A stretch of 36,042 bases of DNA from DASRRB01 sp036732755 (GTDB taxonomy: Bacteria > Planctomycetota > B15-G4 > SIAN01), in the NCBI GenBank assembly GCA_036732755.1, contig DAINBU010000049.1:1-36042 (forward strand), given 5' to 3'. Below are positions 15,957 to 23,046 of this stretch, in pieces (position 1 is the stretch's first letter; each line of letters opens with the position of its first letter). A model generated the notes under the pieces. That model saw only the letters and a program-made list of their open reading frames with translations, was not told where the DNA came from and did no database searches. The translations under genes were made by a program, and so were the position numbers.

Positions 15957-17126
15957 TCAGCGCGCGTTGAACCAGCGGCGCGCCTCGGCGGCGTCGCGCG
16001 TGATCGCGACGACCGTCATCTCGTCGAGGCGCACGAAGAGGGGCGTGGTCCAGACGCGGAAGCGGCGGAACGCGTTCTTCTCGTGCGTGCCCGCCACCCA
16101 CACCGGCTGCTTCAGGCCGCGCTTCGCCGCCGCCGCCGCGACCGGCTCGCGCTGCGCGAGCGCCGCGAGGTGGAGGAAGCGTTCGGCCGGATCGCCGTGC
16201 TCGTCGTACACGCGCTCGACCTCGGCCGCCTTCTGCACCGCCGCCGGATCCTCCGCGTTCCAGAACGCGAGCACCGCCTTCGCGTCGCCCGTCTCGCTCA
16301 GCAGGTGGGTCGTCCCCTCGAGGTCGAGCGCCGCGAAGTCGTCGACCGGGTCGTCGACCTCGGGCCAGCGCGTCGACTCGGCCGGCAGGGAGCTCCAGCG
16401 CTTCATCGCCTCGGCCGGATCGAGGAGACGCTCGCCGTCGACCGTCGCGAGCTCGAGCGAGACGCCGCCGCCGTCGGGCGTCGCGGGCGGGAAGTCGGTC
16501 TCGAGCAGGGTCACCGTCTCGACGAGCGTGCGGCCCGGCACGGCGCCGGCGAGGCGGCGCGGCAGTCCGTCGCGCGTCGAGATCCAGAGCTGCGACTCGT
16601 CGTTGCCGCCGAAGCGCAGCCGCACGCACGGCTCGCCTTCGACCTTCTCGTCGGCGGCAGCGACCACCGGCTTCTGGTAGGCGCCGGCCTTCATCGAGAC
16701 GAGGTCGCCGCGGAAGGTCGTCGCGAGCAGCTCGCCCGCGAACGACGCCGCGAGCAGCGTCGGCAGCTCGAAGCGGCCGCGCTGCTCGGCCACCTCCTCG
16801 ACCTCGAGCCGCAGGAAGCGCAGCGATTCGGGGCCGCCGCAGACGCGCCAGCTCGGGAGCGCCTTCTTCCAGTCGCGCACCTCGGTGCGCGCGCGCCCTC
16901 CCTTCACGTCGATCCAACACTCGACGATGCGCGTCGCGGAGGCGCCGTCGGTCGGAGTGTCGACGACCTTCACCACCGCGTGGAGGCGCGGCAGCGCGAG
17001 CGCGGCCGCCTTCGCCTTCGCGAGCCACTCAGGGCCGTCGTCGGCGGCGCGCGGCGCGCGGCCCGACGCCGCCGCGACGACCAGGATGGCGGCGAAGGCG
17101 GCGCGCACGGCGGACGGACGATCCAT
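15957..17126 (-). CDS. Exported LolA-like plus thioredoxin-like protein
   Basis: A 389-residue protein with a signal peptide (about residues 1-27, VRAAFAAILVVAAASGRAP). Residues 30-215 form a LolA/outer-membrane-lipoprotein-sorting-like half-barrel (VECWIDVKGGRARTEV, AASFAGELLATTFRGD, QLWISTRDGLPRRLAG), a fold that holds acyl chains of lipoproteins. Residues 270-385 have a thioredoxin-like pattern (FAALDLEG, AVLAFWNAED, then WTTPLFVRLDEM with the usual Thr-Pro turn). The CxxC active site is missing: the sequence after the FW strand is NAEDPAA. It is therefore not a disulfide exchanger, and function is unknown. GGGAG lies 8 bases before the ATG at 17126. It is convergent with thyX and divergent from pabB. 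Confidence 0.6.
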   Translation of the reverse strand: MDRPSAVRAAFAAILVVAAASGRAPRAADDGPEWLAKAKAAALALPRLHAVVKVVDTPTDGASATRIVECWIDVKGGRARTEVRDWKKALPSWRVCGGPESLRFLRLEVEEVAEQRGRFELPTLLAASFAGELLATTFRGDLVSMKAGAYQKPVVAAADEKVEGEPCVRLRFGGNDESQLWISTRDGLPRRLAGAVPGRTLVETVTLLETDFPPATPDGGGVSLELATVDGERLLDPAEAMKRWSSLPAESTRWPEVDDPVDDFAALDLEGTTHLLSETGDAKAVLAFWNAEDPAAVQKAAEVERVYDEHGDPAERFLHLAALAQREPVAAAAAKRGLKQPVWVAGTHEKNAFRRFRVWTTPLFVRLDEMTVVAITRDAAEARRWFNAR

Positions 17127-17200
17127 CGATCGGGCTCCCGGAACGGCGCGCCATCGTGCGCGCCGCCGCCGCCGGCGTAAAGGGGCCGCGCGCGCGGCGC

Positions 17201-17206
17201 TACGAT
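17201..17206 (+). promoter_or_regulatory. -10 element of pabB, predicting a leaderless mRNA
   Basis: TACGAT at 17201-17206 ends seven bases before the GTG start at 17214, so transcription would begin at or within one base of the start codon. No ribosome-binding site precedes that GTG, which agrees with leaderless translation. A perfect 7-base palindrome (GGCGCGC at 17145, GCGCGCC at 17158) lies upstream in the same divergent gap. Confidence 0.35.
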
Positions 17207-17213
17207 CGGCCGC

Positions 17214-18656
17214 GTGCCCCCTCCGGCGACGACGACGCTGCGCTCGTGGCCGCTGCCGGCGGCGCTCGACGTGCCGGGCGCGGTCGAGCGGCTGCGGCGG
17301 CGCGGGCCGGTCGTCGCGCTCGAGAGCGCGCTCGCGAGCGTCGATCGCGGCGGCCAGTCGTTCGTCGTGGGCGTCCCGCTCGCGACGTTCACGGTCGAGC
17401 GTGGAGCGGTGCGCGTCGCCGCGCTGCGGCCGGGCGGCGAAGTCTTTGTCGGGGCGGCGGAGCAGGCGAAGGGGGCGGCGACGCCGTTCCACGCGCTCGA
17501 GGCAATCGTCGCGTCGGCGCGCTTCGAGGCGAGGGGAGACGGGGCGAGCGCGCCACCGCTGCCGGCCTTCGGCTGGTTCGGGTACGAGTGCGCCGCTCCG
17601 CCGGAGCTCGCGCGGCTCGAGCCGTTTCCCGACGCCTGGTTCCTGCTGACCGACACGGTGGTCCACTGGAGCGAGCCGGGCGCGGCGCCGCGCCTCTGGA
17701 CGGCCGACGGCGCGGCGGGAGAGGAGCTCGCGGCGGAGCTCACGGCCGCGGCGCGCGCCGGAGCCGGGAGCGGCGCCGCCGAAACGGACCGTGGACGCGC
17801 CGCGCCGCCCGCACAGGACGGCGATTTCTCGTTCGACGACTACTCCGCGAAGTTCGCGGAGGCGCGCGCCGCGCTGGCGCGGGGCGACAGCTACCAGCTC
17901 TGCTTCACCTTCCCGATCGAGCGGCCCTTCGCGGGCGATCCCCTCGCGCTGCAGCGCAAGCTGCGCCGCGCGAACCCAGCGCCCTTCGCGGCCCACGTCG
18001 AGGCGCCCTTCGGCGCCATCGTCTCGAGCTCGCCGGAGCGGTTCCTCGCCGTCGACGCGCGCGGCCGCGTCGAGGCGCGCCCGATGAAGGGCACTGCGGC
18101 GCGGCCGTCCGACCGCGTCGCGCGCGCGCAGGCGGCGCGCGAGCTGGTCGCGTCGCAGAAGATGCTCGCCGAGAACTTCATGATCGCCGACCTGCTGCGC
18201 AACGACCTCGGCCGCGTCTGCCGGATCGGCAGCGTGCGCGCGACGAAGGCGGCGCTGCTCGAGGAGACGGCGACGCTGCTGCAGCTCGTCTCCGTCATCG
18301 AAGGCGAGCTGGCGCCCGGCCGCACGCGCGCCGATCTGCTGGCGTCGGCGTTCCCGCCCGGCTCGATGACCGGCGCGCCCAAGACGCGGAGCGTCGAGCT
18401 GCTGCGCGCGCTCGAGGCGGGGCCGCGCGGCCCGTACGCCGGTGCGCTCGGGTACTGGAGCGCCGACGGCCGCGTCGACCTCTCGGTCGTGATCCGGACG
18501 CTGCTGCTCGCGCGCGGCACGGCGCGCGTCCAGGTCGGCAGCGGGATCGTCTGGGACTCCGAGGTCGGGTCGGAGTACGCCGAGTGCCTCGCGAAGGCGG
18601 CGGCGCCGCTCGCGGCGCTCGCCGCGTGCGCGGCGCCGCGCGGGGGCGGCGGGTGA
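17214..18656 (+). CDS. pabB: Aminodeoxychorismate synthase component I
   Basis: A 480-residue chorismate-using enzyme that, with the glutaminase PabA, makes 4-amino-4-deoxychorismate for p-aminobenzoate and folate. The N-terminal domain (about 1-200) is divergent. The chorismate-binding domain (about 205-470) has SYQLCFTF, IVSSSPERFLAV, RPMKGTAARP, AENFMIADLLRNDLGRV, FPPGSMTGAPKTRS and VQVGSGIVWDSE. Lys292 in PMKGT matches the nucleophilic Lys that separates PabB from anthranilate synthase TrpE, which has Ala at that place. GTG at 17214 is the first start in frame. The TGA overlaps the GTG of pabA, so the two subunits are translated together. No pabC (lyase) gene is adjacent. Confidence 0.9.
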   Translation: MPPPATTTLRSWPLPAALDVPGAVERLRRRGPVVALESALASVDRGGQSFVVGVPLATFTVERGAVRVAALRPGGEVFVGAAEQAKGAATPFHALEAIVASARFEARGDGASAPPLPAFGWFGYECAAPPELARLEPFPDAWFLLTDTVVHWSEPGAAPRLWTADGAAGEELAAELTAAARAGAGSGAAETDRGRAAPPAQDGDFSFDDYSAKFAEARAALARGDSYQLCFTFPIERPFAGDPLALQRKLRRANPAPFAAHVEAPFGAIVSSSPERFLAVDARGRVEARPMKGTAARPSDRVARAQAARELVASQKMLAENFMIADLLRNDLGRVCRIGSVRATKAALLEETATLLQLVSVIEGELAPGRTRADLLASAFPPGSMTGAPKTRSVELLRALEAGPRGPYAGALGYWSADGRVDLSVVIRTLLLARGTARVQVGSGIVWDSEVGSEYAECLAKAAAPLAALAACAAPRGGGG

Positions 18657-19243
18657 GGATCCTCGTCGTCGACCACCAGGACTCGTTCACCTGGAACCTG
18701 GTGCACGCGTTCGGGGCGCTCGCGGCGAGCGAGCCGGAGGTCGTCGACAGCCGCGCGATCGACGTCGCGGGGGTCGCGGCGCGCCCGCCCGACCTCCTGG
18801 TGCTGAGCCCCGGACCCGGCCATCCCGCCGATCCGGCGGCCAGCGGGAGGACGCTCGAGCTGCTGCGCGCGCTGCCGCCGTCGGCGCCGCTCTTCGGTGT
18901 CTGCTTCGGGCTCGAGCTGCTCGCGGTGCACGCGGGCGGCCGCGTCGTCGCCGCGCACGAGCCGGTGCATGGCAAGCCGGTCGCGGTGCGCCACGACGGG
19001 CACGCCCTGTTCGAGGGGGTTGCGAGCGGGACGCCCATGATGCGGTACCACTCGCTGGTGGCGGACGGGGCGACGCTGCGCGCCCCTTGGCGGCCGATCG
19101 CCTGGTCGCCGCGCGACGAGGTCATGGCGCTCGCCGCCGACGGGCGGCCGGCCTGGGCGGTGCAGTTCCACCCCGAGTCGATCGGATCGCCCGACGGGCC
19201 GCGCCTGCTGGAGAACGTCGTCCGGCTCGCGCGCCGCGCGTGA
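18653..19243 (+). CDS. pabA: Aminodeoxychorismate synthase glutaminase subunit (class I amidotransferase)
   Basis: A 196-residue class I glutamine amidotransferase that supplies ammonia to PabB. The triad is C84 (FGVCFGLE), H173 and E175 (VQFHPES). VVDHQDSFTWNLV at the start and LSPGPGHPADP at 52-62 are standard for TrpG/PabA. The usual Gln in GVCxGxQ is Glu88 here (CFGLE), a small departure near the active Cys. The GTG start overlaps the pabB TGA (GTGA at 18653-18656). It could also serve anthranilate synthase, as in organisms with one shared subunit, but pairing with a PabB-type enzyme favours folate. Its last codons are repeated in a degenerate copy just downstream (19268-19303). Confidence 0.88.
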   Translation: MRILVVDHQDSFTWNLVHAFGALAASEPEVVDSRAIDVAGVAARPPDLLVLSPGPGHPADPAASGRTLELLRALPPSAPLFGVCFGLELLAVHAGGRVVAAHEPVHGKPVAVRHDGHALFEGVASGTPMMRYHSLVADGATLRAPWRPIAWSPRDEVMALAADGRPAWAVQFHPESIGSPDGPRLLENVVRLARRA

Positions 19244-19303
19244 CGGCGGCGTGCACGTAGTCGTGCACGTCGTCCGGTTCGCGCATCGCGCGCGACGGCG
19301 GCG
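19216..19303 (+). repeat. Imperfect direct repeat, 36-base units at 52-base offset
   Basis: Bases 19216-19251, covering the last codons and stop of pabA, recur at 19268-19303 with four mismatches. Both copies begin CGTCGTCCGG and end GACGGCGGCG. The stop codon TGA of the first copy reads CGA in the second. The spacer holds a small repeat of GTGCACGT. Confidence 0.55.
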
Positions 19304-19315
19304 CGCGCGGGCGCG

Positions 19316-19954
19316 ATGATCGGATCGATGGCGAGCGGCAGCGACGCGCAGCGGGAGGACGACGTGCACGTGGTCGTGCTCGCGGCCGGCCGCTCGTCGC
19401 GGATGGGCTTCCCGAAGGCGCTCGCGGAGGTCGCCGGCGAGCTCGCGCTCGCCCGCGTGCTGCGCCTCGCGCGCGCGCAGCGGCTGCCGGTGCGCGTGGT
19501 GCTCGGCTTCCATGCCGAAGCGATCCGCGCGCGCGTGCCCCTCGACGAGCGCGAGGTCGTCGTGAACCCGGCCCCCGAACGCGGGCAGTCGTCGTCGCTG
19601 CGGGTCGGCGCGGCGGCGCTTCCGGAGGGAAGCGCATTGGCGCTCTGGCCGGTGGACCATGCGCACGTCGCGGAAGCGACGTTCGCGACGCTGCTCGCGG
19701 CGTTCCGCGCGCGCGAGCGCGGCGTCGCGCTGGTCGTCCCGAGCCACGCGGGTCGGCGCGGCCACCCACTGCTCGGCGACGGCGCGGTGCGCCGCGAATT
19801 CGCCGCGCTGCGCGACGACGAGCCGGGCCACGTCGTGCTCCGCCGCGATCCGAAGCGGGTGCTGCACGTCGTCGTCGACGATCCGGCGGTCGTCGCGGAC
19901 TTCGACGCGCCGGGCGATGTCGCGGGCGTGACGCCGCCGCGGCCGCCGGCATGA
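19316..19954 (+). CDS. MobA/MocA-like nucleotidyltransferase
   Basis: A 212-residue protein with the Rossmann-like NTP-transferase fold. LAAGRSSRMGFPK (residues 22-34) is the nucleotide-binding signature, and D114 in WPVDHAHV takes the place of the Mg2+-binding Asp. The family includes the molybdenum cofactor cytidylyl- and guanylyltransferases MocA and MobA and various sugar-phosphate nucleotidyltransferases. The second half (VVPSHAGRRGHPLL) is close to the MocA branch, which has SxxGxxGHP. No molybdoenzyme or cofactor-synthesis gene is in the window, so the substrate stays open. Starts at 19316 and 19328 are both possible; neither has a ribosome-binding site. The stop overlaps a 19-codon frame that leads into arfB. 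Confidence 0.8.
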   Translation: MIGSMASGSDAQREDDVHVVVLAAGRSSRMGFPKALAEVAGELALARVLRLARAQRLPVRVVLGFHAEAIRARVPLDEREVVVNPAPERGQSSSLRVGAAALPEGSALALWPVDHAHVAEATFATLLAAFRARERGVALVVPSHAGRRGHPLLGDGAVRREFAALRDDEPGHVVLRRDPKRVLHVVVDDPAVVADFDAPGDVAGVTPPRPPA

Positions 19955-20009
19955 GCCGCGCGCGCCGCCGCGTGGACGACGGAGCCGACGCCAACGACGG
20001 AGCCGCGTG

Positions 20010-20444
20010 ATGATGAGCGACCTGGTCGTCGGATTCGGGATGACGATCCCGGCACGCGAGCTCGCGGTCTCCTACAGCCGCTCGGGCGGGCCGGGCGGGC
20101 AGAAGGTGAACAAGGTCGAGACGAAGGCGACCGTGCGCTTCGACGTCGCCCATTCGCTGGCGGTGCCGGAATGGGCGCGGCCGCTGCTCCTCGAGAAGCT
20201 CGCGACGAGGCTCACGAACGAGGGCGAGCTCGTCGTCTCCTCCGAGCGCCACCGGTCGCAACCGCAGAACCTCTCGGCGGCGCGCGCGCGGCTCGCCGAG
20301 TTGCTGCGCGACGCGATGGTGCGCCCGCGCGAACGCAAGGCGACGAAGCCGACCGCCGGCTCGAAGCGGCGCCACTCCGAGTCGAAGCGGCGGCGCTCGA
20401 CCCACAAGCGGCAGCGCCGCGTCGGCGAGAACGACTGGGACTAG
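20010..20444 (+). CDS. arfB: Ribosome-rescue peptidyl-tRNA hydrolase ArfB (YaeJ)
   Basis: A 144-residue release-factor-like protein that frees peptides from ribosomes stalled on non-stop mRNA. SRSGGPGGQKVNKVET (about residues 23-38) holds the catalytic G29-G30-Q31. The C-terminal tail is very basic (SKRRHSESKRRR, then HKRQRRVG), as needed to enter the empty mRNA channel. The length is typical of ArfB and far shorter than RF1/RF2. Several starts are in frame (GTG 20007, ATG 20010, ATG 20013); GGAG at 19999-20002 fits ATG 20010 best with 7 bases. The start overlaps the TGA of a short upstream frame (TGATG). It is convergent with ygfZ, with only 22 bases between. Confidence 0.93.
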   Translation: MMSDLVVGFGMTIPARELAVSYSRSGGPGGQKVNKVETKATVRFDVAHSLAVPEWARPLLLEKLATRLTNEGELVVSSERHRSQPQNLSAARARLAELLRDAMVRPRERKATKPTAGSKRRHSESKRRRSTHKRQRRVGENDWD

Positions 20445-20466
20445 CTCTTCGCGCCGTCGCGACGGC

Positions 20467-21531
20467 TCAGCGGAACGGCACGTCGGCGAGCGTCCCGTGC
20501 AGCTGCTCGCCGCCGACGACGGTGTAGACCGGCGTCCCGGCCTTCGCGTACTCGGTCTTGACGAAGGCGAGCGCGAGGGTGGCGTCGAGCCGGCGCGAGC
20601 GGACGGCGCTGGTCGCGTGGCCGACGCGCAGGAGGTCCCAGAAGATCTCGTTGACGCCCGCCGGGTCGACGCTCGCCGGGAACTTCACGCCGACCAGTCG
20701 GCGCTGGACCTTCGAGTAGTTGTTGAGGCGCGCGACCACCTCCTGTCCGATGTAGCAGCCCTTGGTGAAGGAGATCGCGGGGAGGAGGCTCGCCTCGAGC
20801 GGATTGACGTTCTCGGTGAGCTCGCGGCCGAAGCCCGGGATGCCGAGCTCGACGCGGACCTGCGCGAACGCCTGCTCGCCGATCGGCGCGAGGCCGGCGT
20901 CGCAGAGCGCGGCGAAGAGGCGGCCCGCGGCGGCGGAGGGGACGACGACCTCGAGGCCGTGCAGCGGCGGCTCGCCCTCGCCCAGCACCGTGACGGAGGC
21001 GCCGGCGAAGGAGACGTGCGCGACGGAGAAGCCGCCGCTCGCGGCGGCGGGCGCGACGCCGAGGACGCGCTTTGCGGCGTCGGCCGCGCGCGGACCGAGC
21101 AGGAGGAGCGACGTCTCCGACTCGGAGAGGTCGTCGAGTGCGAGCTCCTCCATCACGACGTACTTCTCGAGCCACGACTTGAGCGCCGCGCCCTGCCCGT
21201 CGCTCCCGAGCAGGAGCAGGGCGTCGCTGCGCGGGGCGACCCGCACGTAGTCGACGATGCGCCCCTTCGCCGTCGGCAGGACCGCCGCGATGCCGACGCC
21301 GTCCGCGATGGTGCGCGCGTCGTTGGTCGACATGCGGTTCACGAATTCGAGGCGGTCCTTGCCGCGCACCGAGACGATCGCGCGCCGCGCCTGCGCACGG
21401 ACGACGCCCGACCCGAAGGCGGCAGCGGCCTCGCGCTCCGGGTCGCCGAAGTGGAGCGGAGCGTTCGGCGGCGCGGCGTCGAAGGCGGCGCCGCGGCGAG
21501 CAGCTTCGTCGTGGAGCTCTTGCGGTCGCAT
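20467..21531 (-). CDS. ygfZ: YgfZ/GcvT-family folate-binding protein
   Basis: A 354-residue cytoplasmic protein related to the T-protein of the glycine cleavage system. In the YgfZ family it binds tetrahydrofolate and supports certain iron-sulfur enzymes and tRNA modification. The hallmark KGCYIGQE occurs at residues 257-264 with Cys259, followed by VVARLNNYSKVQRRLVG. LEFVNRMSTND and PTAKGRIVDYV belong to the N-terminal folate-binding fold. The glycine cleavage partners are absent and the KGCYxGQE motif is present, so YgfZ is favoured over GcvT. No close ribosome-binding site precedes the ATG at 21531 (GGGAGG lies 15 bases away). A -10-like TAACAT is at 21577-21582. RlmN and LipA in this window are iron-sulfur enzymes, a possible but unproven link. 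Confidence 0.85.
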   Translation of the reverse strand: MRPQELHDEAARRGAAFDAAPPNAPLHFGDPEREAAAAFGSGVVRAQARRAIVSVRGKDRLEFVNRMSTNDARTIADGVGIAAVLPTAKGRIVDYVRVAPRSDALLLLGSDGQGAALKSWLEKYVVMEELALDDLSESETSLLLLGPRAADAAKRVLGVAPAAASGGFSVAHVSFAGASVTVLGEGEPPLHGLEVVVPSAAAGRLFAALCDAGLAPIGEQAFAQVRVELGIPGFGRELTENVNPLEASLLPAISFTKGCYIGQEVVARLNNYSKVQRRLVGVKFPASVDPAGVNEIFWDLLRVGHATSAVRSRRLDATLALAFVKTEYAKAGTPVYTVVGGEQLHGTLADVPFR

Positions 21532-21576
21532 GGCGGGGCGATGGAACCTCCCAAAGAGGCAATTCGAGGGCGGGGG

Positions 21577-21582
21577 ATGTTA
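21577..21582 (-). promoter_or_regulatory. -10-like element upstream of ygfZ
   Basis: On the minus strand GCTAACATCCCCCG lies about 45 bases before the ATG of ygfZ, in the 81-base gap after the zinc-ribbon membrane gene. It shares the TAnnATCCCCCG pattern with 6480 and 9000. No -35 match is seen. Confidence 0.35.
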
Positions 21583-21612
21583 GCGGGGCCGGAAACGGCG
21601 CCGGCGCCGCGG

Positions 21613-22113
21613 TCAGTGGCGCGACATCGAGTCGAGCGGCGGGCCGGTCGACGGATCGGGACCCTCGAGCCCCTGCTCCTCCCGCCGCGCGAGCATCCGG
21701 TAGTAGTCGTGGATCGAGAGGTCGAACGGGCCGACCTTCGGACCGGGTGCGAGTCCGCGCACGTGGGCCCGGCACTGCGTGCGGTAGCACACGACGACCT
21801 CGCCCGACAGCTTGTAGAGCAGCGCGTCGATCAGCGCGGCGACGCCGAGGCTCACGTACCAGGTGAACGGCGCCAGCACGGCCGCGACGACGACGACGGC
21901 GAGCCCGACCTTCTGGTTGAAGTCGCGCTGCCGGTAGAGCATCGGGCAGCGGCAGACGGGGCAGCTCGCGATGGCGCCTTCGACGAACGCGGCCGCGTCG
22001 AGCTCCGCCGGCTTGCCGCAGGCGGCGCAGGGTGCTTGCGGCTCGGCCGCCGGGAACGGGCGCTCGACCGGACGGCCGCACTGCCGGCAGGCGAACGCGA
22101 CGGTCGGGGTCAC
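21613..22113 (-). CDS. Zinc-ribbon membrane protein of unknown function
   Basis: A 166-residue protein. The N-terminus has two CxxC knuckles (CRQC and CAAC, about residues 9-12 and 30-36) of a zinc-ribbon. A third Cys-rich site (CPVCRCP) precedes two hydrophobic helices (VGLAVVVVAAVLAPFTWYV and VSLGVAALIDALLY). A cytoplasmic tail follows with CYRTQC and DLSIHDYYRMLARREE. I cannot assign a family. Its GTG start (22111-22113) overlaps the stop of the membrane gene upstream (GTGA), so the two probably act together. The tail CYRTQCRAHVRG suggests a further metal site or a redox role, but this is speculation. Confidence 0.65.
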   Translation of the reverse strand: MTPTVAFACRQCGRPVERPFPAAEPQAPCAACGKPAELDAAAFVEGAIASCPVCRCPMLYRQRDFNQKVGLAVVVVAAVLAPFTWYVSLGVAALIDALLYKLSGEVVVCYRTQCRAHVRGLAPGPKVGPFDLSIHDYYRMLARREEQGLEGPDPSTGPPLDSMSRH

Positions 22114-22940
22114 AGCACCACCGCGAAGCTGCGCTCTCCCACGAAGGCGAAGAGCTCGCCCATGAGCACCATGACCGTCGCCGCGTAGAGGATGCCGGTG
22201 GCCGGCTGCGTCGCCTTGAGGCGGACGGTCGCGAGCGTCATGTGGCAGAGAGCCAACGGACCGACCAGGCCGATCAGCAGGCGCGCGAGGAGCCAGAGGA
22301 AGTCGAGCTGGCTCTGGAACGGGCCGCCGCCGCCGCCGAATCCGAGGACGGCCGCGAAGCTCCGCGCCGATTCGCCGAGGCGGTCGCGGAACCACCACGC
22401 GGTGACCGCCAGCAGCGCGAGCTTCACGTAGGTCGCGGCGAGCGCGGCGAAGGTGAGGCGGCCGAGGTGGGCGACCGGAAGGTCGGGCGTGACCAGGTAC
22501 CAGTGGCCGAGGATCATCGCGCCGACGACCCAGCCGAGGACGAGCGTCGACCCCAGGCTCGACGCGCACGCGAGCGGCAGCGCCGCCGCGCTCTCGTGCG
22601 GGACCTGCGCGCGCACGGCCAGGAGGAGCGCCGCGGCGCCGCACGCCGAGGTGGCTGCGATCACGGCGGTCTCGAGCGCCGGCTTCATGCGGCCCGCGCC
22701 GAACAGGAGGGCGACGCCGAGGAGCGCGAAGGCGATGGCGCACGCGCTGCCAGGAGAGGAGGCGGACGCGCCGCGCGTCAGGAGCAGGCCCGGGATCAGG
22801 CTCGCGAGCGCGAAGGCGACCAGGAGGCGCGTGAAGCCGGCGCCGATCGCCCGGCGGTCGACCACCAGCAGGCCGGAGAAGAGGCCGAGCGCGAGCTCGA
22901 GGAAGAAGCGGGCCGAGACCTGCGTGAGCTCCAAGGACAC
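22110..22940 (-). CDS. Polytopic membrane protein of unknown function
   Basis: A 276-residue protein (from GTG 22940) with about eight or nine hydrophobic helices and no soluble domain. Distinctive stretches are GAMILGHWYLVTPDLPVAHL in the middle and GPLALCHMTLATVRLKATQP followed by ATGILY near the end. Polar residues (H, W, R, Q) within membrane helices would suit heme or quinone binding, but I do not recognise the family. Start choice is uncertain: GTG 22940 has AGGGA almost touching it, TTG 22934 has GGGAG at a good 5-base distance, and ATG 23030 further upstream covers a less biased stretch. The stop overlaps the zinc-ribbon gene. Confidence 0.65.
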   Translation of the reverse strand: MSLELTQVSARFFLELALGLFSGLLVVDRRAIGAGFTRLLVAFALASLIPGLLLTRGASASSPGSACAIAFALLGVALLFGAGRMKPALETAVIAATSACGAAALLLAVRAQVPHESAAALPLACASSLGSTLVLGWVVGAMILGHWYLVTPDLPVAHLGRLTFAALAATYVKLALLAVTAWWFRDRLGESARSFAAVLGFGGGGGPFQSQLDFLWLLARLLIGLVGPLALCHMTLATVRLKATQPATGILYAATVMVLMGELFAFVGERSFAVVL

Positions 22941-23046
22941 TCCCTGATCGGCGCGTTCCGCGCGGTTCCGAGCCGACCCAGAATGCCGGGGGCCCGGAGC
23001 TCCGTCGAGCTCTGGGCTTCGCGACCTCATTAGGCTTTCGGGTCGG

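Noticed and set aside
17214..18656. Anthranilate synthase component I (TrpE)
   Set aside because: The Lys in PMKGT marks aminodeoxychorismate synthase; TrpE has Ala there.
20467..21531. Glycine cleavage T-protein (GcvT)
   Set aside because: KGCYIGQE is the YgfZ hallmark, and no gcvH or gcvP gene is near.
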